20,862 bases of DNA from CAZMCH01 sp964564735. GTDB lineage: Bacteria; Poribacteria; DTPJ01. The position numbers and the translations under genes are program-made. The notes under the pieces were generated by a model. It saw only the letters and a program-made list of their open reading frames with translations. It did no database searches and was not told where the DNA came from. Where the stretch lies: NCBI GenBank assembly GCA_964564735.1, contig CAZMCH010000075.1, forward strand, positions 1-20,862. Reading direction: 5' to 3'. Numbering within the stretch: the stretch's first letter is position 1; each line of letters begins with the position of its first letter. Shown in pieces: positions 6,928-15,216 of the stretch.

Positions 6928-8346
6928 TTATTCTGGAGTTGCACCTAATACAAATTCTGGATATGCAGAAGCACCATGTTCAGTTTTATCTAAACCACCT
7001 AATTCTTCTTCTTTTGGCACTCTAAGTCCGATTGTTGCTTTGGCTATTTTGAAGAAAGCAAACATCAAAACAAAAGTCCATACAAACGCTGTTCCAGAAC
7101 CCAAAGCCTGAATACCCAACTGCTTAAATCCACCACCAAAGAAAAGACCACTTATACTACCATAAGGCTCTTGAGCAAATAAACCGACTGATATAGTTCC
7201 GAATGTTCCACAAACACCATGAACAGATATTGCTCCAACTGGATCATCAATACCTATTCTCTCGATAAATAAAACAGCTAAAACAACGAGAACGCCAGCA
7301 ACCGCACCTATAATCACTGATGATAAAGGGCTTACATTTGCGCATGGCGCTGTTATAGCGACAAGTCCTGCAAGCGCGCCATTTAACATCATACTTGCGT
7401 CAGGTTTTCTTAGCCTTATCCATGATGTAAGCATTGAGGTAACAGCGCCCGCAGCAGCGGCAAGATTTGTTGTTACTGCAATTACAGCTAAAGACCCACC
7501 TACTGTCGTAGTGCTACCCGGATTAAAGCCAAACCAGCCTAGCCATAATATAAATACACCAAGAGCCGCTAATGGTAAATTGTGACCGGGAATTGCCATT
7601 GGCTTACCATCTTTATCATATTTACCAATTCTAGGACCCAAAACGATTGCTCCTACCAATGCAGCCCAGCCACCGATGCTATGAACAACTGTTGATCCTG
7701 CAAAATCGATAAATCCAAGAGATTCAAGCCAGCCTTTGCCATGCCCAAAAAGTGATCCCCATGCCCAATGACCAAAGATTGGATATACTATTGCACTAAT
7801 AAATAAACTATATACTATATATGTAGAAAACTTTGTTCTCTCAGCCATTGCTCCTGATACGATTGTTGCCGCAGTAGCACAAAAGACTACTTGAAACATC
7901 CAAAATGTAAATGTCCATGCGTCAATAGTGCCACCTTCACCTATCAGATATTTAGTTAAAAAGAATCCATCTGTCCCAATCAGATGACCCGCACTTGTTC
8001 CAAACATCAATGCAAAGCCAATGCCCCAAAATGCCAGAGTTCCTATACAGAAATCAAGCAAATTCTTCATCAGGATATTTGCCGAATTTTTAACTCTTGT
8101 AAATCCTGTTTCTACCATTGCAAAGCCTGCCTGCATAAAGAACACAAGAAAAGCAGCTATACAAGTCCAAAGGATATTTCCATTTACTTGATCAAGTTTG
8201 CTATCTATTTTTTCGTTTATTGTAGCAATATCAGATTTTGTTGCCATCTCATTCGCTACGGGTTGCTCTTGTGAATAAGCATTAAAAGCGAAAATGAGCA
8301 ATGTAATAAATAACAATATTGGTATACTAAATCTAAAGTGTGTCAT
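6928..8346 (-). CDS. amt: Ammonium transporter (Amt family)
   Basis: This is a 472-residue protein from the ATG at 8346, which has GGAG just upstream (TAGGAGAAAATATA); an upstream in-frame ATG at 8415 would add 23 polar residues before the signal peptide and is rejected. The signal peptide is residues 1-25 (AYS, then Q). A polar linker follows (KSDIATINEKIDSKLDQVNG), then eleven membrane helices. The Amt signature ATAATIVSGAMAER lies at about 157-170. The pore histidine pair is H222 (VVHSIGG) and H376 (SVHGVCG). It conducts ammonium/ammonia across the inner membrane and is expected to be gated by the PII protein encoded next. The order is amt then PII, the reverse of the enteric glnK-amtB pair. 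Confidence 0.95.
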   Translation of the reverse strand: MTHFRFSIPILLFITLLIFAFNAYSQEQPVANEMATKSDIATINEKIDSKLDQVNGNILWTCIAAFLVFFMQAGFAMVETGFTRVKNSANILMKNLLDFCIGTLAFWGIGFALMFGTSAGHLIGTDGFFLTKYLIGEGGTIDAWTFTFWMFQVVFCATAATIVSGAMAERTKFSTYIVYSLFISAIVYPIFGHWAWGSLFGHGKGWLESLGFIDFAGSTVVHSIGGWAALVGAIVLGPRIGKYDKDGKPMAIPGHNLPLAALGVFILWLGWFGFNPGSTTTVGGSLAVIAVTTNLAAAAGAVTSMLTSWIRLRKPDASMMLNGALAGLVAITAPCANVSPLSSVIIGAVAGVLVVLAVLFIERIGIDDPVGAISVHGVCGTFGTISVGLFAQEPYGSISGLFFGGGFKQLGIQALGSGTAFVWTFVLMFAFFKIAKATIGLRVPKEEELGGLDKTEHGASAYPEFVLGATPE

Positions 8347-8459
8347 TATATTTTCTCCTATACATACAGAATTATTACTCTTATCTAAATCTGTGTTTAT
8401 ACCTTTACCAACCATAATGCTTATTTTACAATATCTTTGTTAAATTGTTATTACAGGGC

Positions 8460-8499
8460 TGTAAATTTGGTGTAAATAAAATGTAAATTATTTGTAAAA
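8460..8499. promoter_or_regulatory. Four TGTAAA direct repeats at exact 11-base period
   Basis: TGTAAAT occurs at 8460, 8471 and 8482, and TGTAAAA at 8493: seven-base units with four-base gaps. Direct repeats spaced by one helical turn are typical of OmpR/PhoB-family response-regulator sites. The array lies 114 bases before the amt start and about 120 bases before pth, so amt-glnK is the likelier target. The regulator is unknown. Confidence 0.55.
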
Positions 8500-8537
8500 T
8501 GTCATTTGTCATCTATCTGAGCTTTAGAAGATAATTA

Positions 8538-8586
8538 TTGACTTTCTCTTGATTTATCTGATAAAATTAAAAAATAAAGTTATAAT
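8538..8586 (+). promoter_or_regulatory. Candidate vegetative promoter elements for pth operon
   Basis: TTGACT (8538-8543) is followed after 16 bases by GATAAA (8560-8565). A perfect TATAAT (8581-8586) lies further on, with CTGATA 17 bases before it. Both fit a sigma-70-type promoter for the pth operon, but the region is very AT-rich and chance matches are likely. Confidence 0.35.
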
Positions 8587-8619
8587 TAAAAAGCATTTTT
8601 GTATTGATTTGGAGGAGTT

Positions 8620-9204
8620 TTGAAACTTATAATCGGACTTGGTAATCCTAGTGATAAATATGCTCATACAAGGCATAATGTAGGCTTTGATATAGTTGAT
8701 CTATTCTGTCACGAACTCGGTATAAAGCCTAATTACCGAAGAGAAAATCATTCTTTATTATTAAATGGTCAATTAGATGAGGAATCAATTATATTAGCAA
8801 AACCGCAAACATATATGAATTCAAGCGGAAAAGCTGTTTCTGCTATCGTATCTGAATATGAAATAGCTTTTGATAATATCATTGTTATATACGATGACTT
8901 AAATTTAGAACTAGGGCTTATTAGAATAAGGCGTGGCGGAAGCGCAGGCGGGCATAAAGGCGTAAAATCCATAATTGAATCTCTTCAAAGCGAAACATTT
9001 CCAAGATTAAGGATAGGCATAGGTAAACCGCCTGAGTGTATGGAAGTTATTGATTATGTTCTTGGTGATTTTTCCCCTGAGGAAAGAGACGAAATAGATA
9101 AAGCTGAAGCTTTGGCAGTTGAGGCGTTAAGAGTTATGATCCTTGATGGTATTGAGCCTGCGATGAATAAATTTAATACTCGACAAAAAGATAAAGAAAT
9201 TTAG
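8620..9204 (+). CDS. pth: Peptidyl-tRNA hydrolase
   Basis: This is a 194-residue protein with the normal Pth length. It starts at TTG 8620 after GGAGGAG, giving the conserved N-terminus MKLIIGLGNP. The catalytic His is H19 in YAHTRHNVGF. The other active-site motifs are KPQTYMNSSG, VIYDDLNLELG and GGSAGGHKG. It releases tRNA from peptidyl-tRNAs dropped by the ribosome. It is the first gene of a four-gene plus-strand set (pth, ychF, grpE, dnaJ) with short gaps; pth next to ychF is a widespread arrangement. Confidence 0.97.
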   Translation: MKLIIGLGNPSDKYAHTRHNVGFDIVDLFCHELGIKPNYRRENHSLLLNGQLDEESIILAKPQTYMNSSGKAVSAIVSEYEIAFDNIIVIYDDLNLELGLIRIRRGGSAGGHKGVKSIIESLQSETFPRLRIGIGKPPECMEVIDYVLGDFSPEERDEIDKAEALAVEALRVMILDGIEPAMNKFNTRQKDKEI

Positions 9205-9246
9205 TATGGAAATATAGGCACAGAGAGAAAGGAAGCGATTATTAAA

Positions 9247-10338
9247 ATGCAACTAGGCATAGTCGGTCTGCCAAATGTAGGTAAATCAACGCTGTTCAAT
9301 GCTCTGACGATGGGGCATGCACCGGTGGCTAATTATCCCTTCTGCACTATCGATCAAAATGTCGGTGTCGTTGCTGTGCCTGATGAGAGGCTTTGGAATC
9401 TATCAAAATTGTTATCTCCACCAAAAACTACGCCAACAACAATAGAATTTGTCGATATTGCGGGATTAGTCAAAGGTGCAAGCAAAGGCGAAGGGCTTGG
9501 TAATGAGTTTTTAGGGCATATCAGAAATGTTGATGCTATATTGCACGTTGTCAGGTGCTTTGATGATGAGAATGTTTCTCACATATCAGAACGAGTTGAT
9601 CCAGAAGTTGATATAGATATTGTAAATACAGAATTATTGCTTGCTGACTTAAAAACTATCGAAAAGAGATTTGATAAAGCCAGCCGTTCGGCAAGAGTCG
9701 GTGACAAAAATGTCATAGAAGAAGCACATTTTCTTGAAAAACTGCTGAATTCATTAAAAGCAGGTATCCCTGCGCGCAATGTCAATCTATTAGAATTAGA
9801 AAAAGATTTTTTAAATGAATATCAGCTTTTAACTAGCAAGAAAGTAATGTATATAGCAAATGTTGATGAAAATGGATTATCTGAAGAATCAAATAGCTTT
9901 TTGGCAGAAGCAAGGCGTATTGCTGAATCTCATGGAAGCCAGATCATTACGGTATGTTCTAAGATCGAAGCAGAATTAAATGAACTTGATCCTGATGAAA
10001 AAAAAGACTTTTTAGCAGAAATGGGATTAGAAGGATCTGGTTTGGAAAGATTAATAAAAGCATCTTATGAATTATTAGATCTAATTACATTTTTTACCGC
10101 AAATGAAAATGAGCTTAGAGCATGGGCAATTCCAAAAGGAACGCATGCACCAAGAGCAGCAGGAAAAGTTCATTCAGATATGGAAGAGGGATTTATAAGG
10201 GCGGAAGTTATTCACTATAAAGACATCTTATCTGTAAAATCATTAAAGTATGTCCGTGAGCATGGTCAAATGCACCTTGAAGGAAAGGACTATGTAGTTC
10301 AGGATGGTGATATAATATACTTTCGCTTTCATGTATAG
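9247..10338 (+). CDS. ychF: Redox-regulated P-loop ATPase YchF (Obg family)
   Basis: This is a 363-residue protein of typical length. The Walker A is GLPNVGKST (7-15), the switch region contains NYPFCTID, and G3 is DIAGLVKGASKGEGLGNEF (70-88). G4 is NVDE (205-208) rather than NKxD, the change linked to ATP preference in this subfamily. A C-terminal TGS domain covers about 279-361 and ends MHLEGKDYVVQDGDIIYFRF. YchF binds ribosomes and influences translation and oxidative-stress responses. The gap from pth is 42 bases, with AAGGA 13 bases before the ATG. It is followed 12 bases later by grpE. Confidence 0.97.
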   Translation: MQLGIVGLPNVGKSTLFNALTMGHAPVANYPFCTIDQNVGVVAVPDERLWNLSKLLSPPKTTPTTIEFVDIAGLVKGASKGEGLGNEFLGHIRNVDAILHVVRCFDDENVSHISERVDPEVDIDIVNTELLLADLKTIEKRFDKASRSARVGDKNVIEEAHFLEKLLNSLKAGIPARNVNLLELEKDFLNEYQLLTSKKVMYIANVDENGLSEESNSFLAEARRIAESHGSQIITVCSKIEAELNELDPDEKKDFLAEMGLEGSGLERLIKASYELLDLITFFTANENELRAWAIPKGTHAPRAAGKVHSDMEEGFIRAEVIHYKDILSVKSLKYVREHGQMHLEGKDYVVQDGDIIYFRFHV

Positions 10339-10350
10339 TTAGGAGTTATT

Positions 10351-10890
10351 ATGGAAGAAATAAAAAAAGAATATCAACAAGAAAACACAAATGACGATCA
10401 GATGACTAATGAAGAAGAAATTAATGTCATGCAACAAGAGCTTGATGAGGCAAGAACAAAGTCAGAAGAAGCTATGGATAAGATGCTTCGTCTTGCCGCT
10501 GAATTTGATAACTATAAAAAACGTTCTGCAAGAGAATATGAAAATATCAGGAAATATGCCTCTGAAAATATAATAAAGGAATTACTTCCGATAATTGATA
10601 ACTTTGAAAGAGGCATTGAATCCGCAAATGAGTTAAAAGATTTCGATTCTTTTCTTAATGGCATAAAACTTATACTGAATCAGATGATAAACCTTCTGGA
10701 AAAAGAGGGCGTCAAACAAATTAAGGCAATCGGGGAAGCATTTGACCCAAACATACATGAGGCAGTTATGCACATAAATTCAGATGATTATCCAGAAAAT
10801 ATCGTTGCCCAAGAGTTCCAGAAAGGCTACATATTAAACGATAGAGTAATAAGACCTGCGATGGTTGCCGTTTCAAAAGGAAAGGGCTAA
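10351..10890 (+). CDS. grpE: GrpE nucleotide exchange factor
   Basis: This is a 179-residue protein. An acidic N-terminus and a long coiled-coil helix (about 20-95) include RLAAEFDNYKKR (47-58). The C-terminal beta domain has FDPNIHEAV (131-139) and GYILNDRVIRPAMVAV (159-174). It exchanges ADP for ATP on DnaK. The ATG is preceded by TAGGAG. dnaJ follows after 34 bases, but dnaK is not between them and neither is hrcA, unlike the classical heat-shock operon. I saw no CIRCE inverted repeat upstream. Confidence 0.97.
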   Translation: MEEIKKEYQQENTNDDQMTNEEEINVMQQELDEARTKSEEAMDKMLRLAAEFDNYKKRSAREYENIRKYASENIIKELLPIIDNFERGIESANELKDFDSFLNGIKLILNQMINLLEKEGVKQIKAIGEAFDPNIHEAVMHINSDDYPENIVAQEFQKGYILNDRVIRPAMVAVSKGKG

Positions 10891-10924
10891 AAAATAAAAC
10901 ATAGAAGTATGGAGATAAACAAAA

Positions 10925-12067
10925 TTGGCAAAGAAAGACCCTTATGACGTTTTAGGAGTTAGCAAAGACGCTGACGAAAATGAAATTAAAAAAGCATATT
11001 ACAGGCTTGCAAAGGAGCATCATCCTGATAAAAATCCCGATAGGCATGAAGAAGCCACCGAAAAATTTAAGGAAATACAGGAAGCCTACGAAATATTAAA
11101 AGACCCAAATAAACGTTCTAATTATGATAGATTCGGCTGGAGTGGTGTGGATAGTCAAGGCTTTGGGTTTAATCAAGGCTCTGGATTTGGTTTCGGTTCA
11201 TTTGAAGATATTGTTGATGAAATATTTGGCAACAGTGGTGGAAGCATATTTGGCGATTTATTTGGTTCAAGATCAAGCAGGCGTGGAGGTTCCAGACCCG
11301 GCAATGATCTAAGAAAAGATATTGAGATAACACTAGAAGATGCAGTAAGAGGAAAAGAAATGCAGATTGAGTTCCCATCATTAAAAGTTTGTGATTCTTG
11401 TAATGGAAGTGGGGCAAAAGAGGGCTCTTCTCCGCAAACATGCCCAACATGCGGAGGGCAAGGTCAAGTCCGTCAAGGTGGAGGATTTTTCACTACTGTT
11501 TATACATGCCCAAGGTGCCGCGGTGAAGGAAGGATCATATCCGATCCTTGCGAAACATGCGGAGGACAAGGGAGAGTCAATTATAAATCTAAACTATCTA
11601 TTAAAGTTCCGCCAGGGGCAATGGATGGGCTTGTTCTAAGATATTCTGGAGCAGGTGAAGCTGGTATAAAAGGCGGCCCTTCAGGTGATCTGCATGTGGT
11701 AGTCCATGTCAAAGAACACCCAATATTTAAAAGAAGTGATGATAATCTCATATATGAGGCTTCAATACCATTTACACAAGCGACTCTTGGAGCAGAGATC
11801 GATATTCCGATTATCGGAGATTCGGATAAGCTAGAGATACCAGCAGGAACACAAACAGGAAAAGTTTTTATTATTAGAGGAAAAGGTGTTCCGCATCTTC
11901 GTGGACGTGGAAATGGCGATCTTCTTGTAAAAGTCAATGTAGAAGTCCCGAAGGATTTATCTGAGAAAGAAGAAAATCTGCTTCGTGAATTTGCTAAATT
12001 AAGGGGCGAAAAAGTCGCCCAACGTGAAAGAAGCATCTTTGATAAGGTCAAAGATGCCTTTACATGA
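10925..12067 (+). CDS. dnaJ: Chaperone DnaJ (type I)
   Basis: This is a 380-residue protein with all type I domains. The J domain covers 5-70 with HPD at 33-35. A Gly/Phe-rich linker covers about 75-115. Four CxxCxGxG zinc repeats start at C156, C173, C195 and C209. Two substrate-binding beta domains and a dimerisation tail follow. It delivers unfolded clients to DnaK and stimulates its ATPase. The start is TTG 10925 with GGAG at 10911-10914. It is the last gene of the operon and is followed by repeat elements at the junction with the flagellar cluster. Confidence 0.98.
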   Translation: MAKKDPYDVLGVSKDADENEIKKAYYRLAKEHHPDKNPDRHEEATEKFKEIQEAYEILKDPNKRSNYDRFGWSGVDSQGFGFNQGSGFGFGSFEDIVDEIFGNSGGSIFGDLFGSRSSRRGGSRPGNDLRKDIEITLEDAVRGKEMQIEFPSLKVCDSCNGSGAKEGSSPQTCPTCGGQGQVRQGGGFFTTVYTCPRCRGEGRIISDPCETCGGQGRVNYKSKLSIKVPPGAMDGLVLRYSGAGEAGIKGGPSGDLHVVVHVKEHPIFKRSDDNLIYEASIPFTQATLGAEIDIPIIGDSDKLEIPAGTQTGKVFIIRGKGVPHLRGRGNGDLLVKVNVEVPKDLSEKEENLLREFAKLRGEKVAQRERSIFDKVKDAFT

Positions 12068-12092
12068 TAATATTAACATGAGTTAGATATAA

Positions 12093-12146
12093 AATCTCCC
12101 TTTTCCAAAGTGAGTTTTAGAGCAATTTTCAATGGATTAAGCGAGA
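12093..12146 (-). repeat. Dispersed repeat copy B
   Basis: Read on the minus strand this matches 45 of 50 bases of copy A (3581-3630), including GCTTAATCC, TTGAAAAT and the CTTTGGAAAAGGGAGATT end. The hairpin here is imperfect because one arm has changed. It lies 26 bases after the dnaJ stop and directly beside a 24-base inverted repeat. Confidence 0.7.
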
Positions 12147-12152
12147 GTGTAT

Positions 12153-12244
12153 AATTAATTGTGTAAGTTTCCTCCTTGTGATAAAATAGATTTCTATTAA
12201 CATTCATAAAGGTTTGATTGAGGAGGAAACTTACACAATTAATT
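12153..12244. repeat. 92-base element with 24-base perfect inverted ends (MITE-like or bidirectional terminator)
   Basis: The arms 12153-12176 (AATTAATTGTGTAAGTTTCC, then TCCT) and 12221-12244 are exact reverse complements, with a 44-base spacer. The spacer itself holds AATAGA-TT-TCTATT (12185-12198). It sits between the convergent ends of dnaJ and flgL, five bases from the flgL stop. The perfect arms and terminal repeat form suggest a small non-autonomous insertion; the position suits a two-way transcription stop. No clear target-site duplication was seen. Confidence 0.6.
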
Positions 12245-12249
12245 CTAAA

Positions 12250-13152
12250 TCAAGAAAGGTAATCAGTTAATTTCGGAAGTTTTAATATAGTTGATGTTGC
12301 CTGCAAAGCGGCTTGATAAGCTTCTTGATTGGATATGAATTTGCCAGCTTCTTCTGCCATATCAACATCCTCAATCTTAGATATATTATTTTTGAGTGAA
12401 ATCTCTAAGATTTGCATTCCATCTTTGCTAGTTTGTGTCCTATTAATCTTCACACCAAGTTCGCCTCTAAACATAGCAATTCTATTTAATTCATTATCCA
12501 AAAGTGATAATGACGTATTGATTTCTATAACATTATTAGAATTAAGGGCGTTTTTTAAATCTGCAAAAATTTTGAATATCCCATTTATTTCAGTTCCTTG
12601 ACCGAAAACATCGCTACCTATGGTATTTATCTTCATAGTTTGATTACCAAGTTCCACCCTTTGCTTTATTTCACCTTGATCACCCTGATAGGATATATTT
12701 CCAGATGCGTCTTTTGTATATGGAGTCTGCAGGATTTTATGACCAGCAAAAATATGTTTACCTGAAAATGTTGAGTTTGCAAGCTGCATCATCTGGTCAA
12801 TTATTATTTCCATTTCACAACCAACAGTCTTTCGTGCATCACTATCTACTGTATCAGAAGCCATAAAAGCAGCTTTATTTCTAGTCTCAGATATAAGCTC
12901 ACCAACTTTTTCAAGTATAACATCGTTATAATGAAGGAAATTTAGTGAATTTTCACAATTTTTAATTGTTTGGCTGACCTTATAAAGTTCTTTATAATGA
13001 CTCATTAGTTTTGCACTTCCAATTGGATCATCAGAAGGACATGATAAATTCTTTGTAGTAGCAATACGATTGTGAGTTTTGGAAAGCTTTTGTGCAGATT
13101 GTTTCAAGCCTGTAATTACTCTTTGTTGAATTATTTTGTCAGTTATTCTCAT
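12250..13152 (-). CDS. flgL: Flagellar hook-filament junction protein FlgL (HAP3)
   Basis: This is a 300-residue protein. The flagellin-like N-terminal helix region includes MRITDKIIQQRVITGL and PSDDPIGSAKLM. The C-terminal coiled-coil region includes EEAGKFISNQEAYQAALQATSTIL. A beta-rich middle lies between (KHIFAGHK, ISYQGDQGEIKQRVELG). FlgL joins the last hook-junction ring to the flagellin filament and is exported through the flagellar type III apparatus. The gene follows flgK with only two bases between, so translation is probably coupled. It is the last gene of the cluster here. Confidence 0.93.
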   Translation of the reverse strand: MRITDKIIQQRVITGLKQSAQKLSKTHNRIATTKNLSCPSDDPIGSAKLMSHYKELYKVSQTIKNCENSLNFLHYNDVILEKVGELISETRNKAAFMASDTVDSDARKTVGCEMEIIIDQMMQLANSTFSGKHIFAGHKILQTPYTKDASGNISYQGDQGEIKQRVELGNQTMKINTIGSDVFGQGTEINGIFKIFADLKNALNSNNVIEINTSLSLLDNELNRIAMFRGELGVKINRTQTSKDGMQILEISLKNNISKIEDVDMAEEAGKFISNQEAYQAALQATSTILKLPKLTDYLS

Positions 13153-13154
13153 AT

Positions 13155-14555
13155 CTATCTACCTATGTTTATAAGTGTTTGCATCATTTCATCGACAATG
13201 GACATATATCTTGCTGCTGATTCATAAGCTCTTTGTAGCCTTATTAATTCCGCAGTTTCTTCATCAATGGAAACTCCTGATACTGCTTCACGGTATTCCT
13301 CATAATTTGTGATAAGCAGTTGTGAACTATCAAGCATCAATGAGGTATGTTGCGTATCCGTACCAAGTGAATTAACTATATCAGAATAATAGCTATTTAT
13401 ATTTATAGCATCAGGATCAGATACACTATCAGGAATTTCCACACCACTGGAATTAACTTTTATATCAGAAAGCCTAGCTATTTTGAGGGCAATTTCATTA
13501 TCGCCTACTTCTCCACTTGCGGATACTGCAATACGTCTCATATCGTTTGCTATACCACTAATTGGGTCATCATTGACTTTTATATTTTTTGCATTTGTTC
13601 CATCAAAAAAATTAATACCAGTTGTGCCATCAAGCCCATATCCTGTTTTATGTAATTCGTTGACAGAATTGATAATGGTTTTAGCCAATCGATTAATTTT
13701 ATTTAGAAAGTCTGGAATAGTTTCATCTCTTATTTCCATAAGTCCAGCGATCTCGCCACCTTCAATATCGACTTTTCCATCATCATCAGCCCATTTCAAA
13801 TTATTTACAATCATACCATCAATGGATGTTTTGACAGTTTTTAGAGGATTAAATTTGGCGTCTTCTACAATTGCTCTACCACCTATATACATTGTAACAG
13901 TGCCGTTATTATGTTCTATTGTCTTTACATATATAAGTTTGGAAACTTGATCTATCAGCTGATCTCTATGGTCTCTTAAACTACTTGCTTCTTGTCCAGA
14001 AGCCTCTATAAATTGTATCTGTGAATTTAAGTATGCTATTTGCTTGGCTTTATCATTTAGTTGTTCTAGTCTTTCAGCAATATAACTATCTGCAGTTTTT
14101 CTTGTCTCGTTTAGTTGATAATCTATTCGATTTAGATTTTGTGATAGTGCATTGGCACGTTGAACAACCATACCTCGTGATGTAATATTTTCGGGATTAT
14201 TTGCTAGATCTTCCCAGCTATTCCAGAATTCGCCTAGAAGAGATTTTAGACCGCTTTCTGATGGTTCTAAAAATACACTTTCAATTTGACCATAAAGTTG
14301 GGACTTCATTTCCCAACTACCTAGTGATTGATTTTCTTTTCTGATATGTTTATCTATAAATTGGTCTCTAATTCTACGGACTTCGAGAAGACTTATATTA
14401 TTACCTTGCGAATGAATTGTATTTTTTAGCTCAAGCCTCTTTCTTGAATAACCAGGGGTACTAACATTAGATATGTTATCGCCAATTACCTTAAGTGCTT
14501 GTGTTTGAACCATCATAGCTCTCTTGCCAATATCAAGGCTTCCAACAAGGCTCAT
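13155..14555 (-). CDS. flgK: Flagellar hook-associated protein FlgK (HAP1)
   Basis: This is a 466-residue protein. The N-terminus MSLVGSLDIGKRAMMVQTQA with ISNVSTPGYSRKR and the C-terminus LQRAYESAARYMSIVDEMMQ are the rod/hook-family ends that form coiled coils in the axial structure. The middle part is shorter than in enteric FlgK (about 547 residues), as in many non-enteric bacteria. It forms the first hook-filament junction ring. The ATG has AAGGAG upstream. It lies between its likely chaperone gene flgN and its partner flgL. Confidence 0.96.
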   Translation of the reverse strand: MSLVGSLDIGKRAMMVQTQALKVIGDNISNVSTPGYSRKRLELKNTIHSQGNNISLLEVRRIRDQFIDKHIRKENQSLGSWEMKSQLYGQIESVFLEPSESGLKSLLGEFWNSWEDLANNPENITSRGMVVQRANALSQNLNRIDYQLNETRKTADSYIAERLEQLNDKAKQIAYLNSQIQFIEASGQEASSLRDHRDQLIDQVSKLIYVKTIEHNNGTVTMYIGGRAIVEDAKFNPLKTVKTSIDGMIVNNLKWADDDGKVDIEGGEIAGLMEIRDETIPDFLNKINRLAKTIINSVNELHKTGYGLDGTTGINFFDGTNAKNIKVNDDPISGIANDMRRIAVSASGEVGDNEIALKIARLSDIKVNSSGVEIPDSVSDPDAININSYYSDIVNSLGTDTQHTSLMLDSSQLLITNYEEYREAVSGVSIDEETAELIRLQRAYESAARYMSIVDEMMQTLINIGR

Positions 14556-14578
14556 GTTATTAAACTCCTTTTATGTTA

Positions 14579-15133
14579 TTATCCCCAACCTGAGATCAAT
14601 TTTCCCTTATATTGATCTTGTTCGATATTTCCATCACCAGAATATTTTATATTTGCTGAATATGATGATGCAAAAATTCTTAATACTCCATTTACATAAT
14701 GTAAGGACTGTTTAATCAGATAGGCATTACTTTCTCTGATGTTTTCCAAACATTTTATTATGGTGATGATTTCATCACTTAAAAAAGAAAGCTGTTCATC
14801 AAAAGGTGTATTAATTAGGTTAGCAAGTTTTATTAATGTAAGGTCTTCTATTGGTATATTGAGATGATTGGAAAGCTGAGATATGATTGATTTTCTTGCC
14901 TCTTCAATTGTCTTTATTTTTAGAACAAGCGTTCCTTGTTGTTTATTGATTTCTTCAAAAGAACTTATATTGCCATTTGCTATCTGTTTTCGTTGCTCGA
15001 AAAGTGTATTTATCAGAATACGATATTGATCAAGTTCTTTATTAAGTATAACAATAAGGTCGCTTAAAAGATTCTCTATATGTTTTTCCTTTACTATATA
15101 AGGAGATTTGTTTTTTAATGCTTTTTCTAACAA
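14579..15133 (-). CDS. flgN: FlgN-family export chaperone
   Basis: This is a 184-residue, almost entirely helical protein with repeated coiled-coil heptads (DLIVILNKELDQYRILINTLFEQRKQI has FlgN-like spacing over about 24-50). FlgN binds the C-terminal ends of FlgK and FlgL and delivers them to the export gate. Sequence conservation is low in this family; the length, helical profile and position directly before flgK carry the call. The start is TTG 15133, eight bases after GGAGGT. Confidence 0.82.
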   Translation of the reverse strand: MLEKALKNKSPYIVKEKHIENLLSDLIVILNKELDQYRILINTLFEQRKQIANGNISSFEEINKQQGTLVLKIKTIEEARKSIISQLSNHLNIPIEDLTLIKLANLINTPFDEQLSFLSDEIITIIKCLENIRESNAYLIKQSLHYVNGVLRIFASSYSANIKYSGDGNIEQDQYKGKLISGWG

Positions 15134-15163
15134 AAGTTACTACCTCCATAAAGCAAATATGAT

Positions 15164-15215
15164 AAGGTGAAAAGATCGATGAGTGGGGGAGGCAACTCAT
15201 CTTTCTTTTCACCTT
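15164..15215. other. Hairpin between flgM and flgN
   Basis: AAGGTGAAAAG (15164-15174) pairs with CTTTTCACCTT (15205-15215), and inside it ATGAGT (15179-15184) pairs with ACTCAT (15195-15200). On the flagellar (minus) strand it lies in the leader of flgN, 30 bases before its start. It could attenuate flgN-flgK-flgL or protect processed ends. Confidence 0.55.
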
Positions 15216-15216
15216 T

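Noticed and set aside
8347..8415. Longer start for Amt at 8415
   Set aside because: It adds polar residues before a normal signal peptide and lacks a ribosome site, whereas the ATG at 8346 has GGAG nearby.
8347..8619. Sigma-54 promoter for amt-glnK
   Set aside because: No GG-N10-GC element with acceptable flanks was found on the minus strand in this gap.
10340..10350. CIRCE/HrcA or other heat-shock operator before grpE or dnaJ
   Set aside because: No TTAGCACTC-type inverted repeat is seen upstream of pth, ychF, grpE or dnaJ.
15021..15028. Further sigma-28-like -10 (TACGATAT) on the plus strand inside flgN
   Set aside because: The -35 is poor, the spacer differs and it points antisense to flgN with no plus-strand gene downstream.
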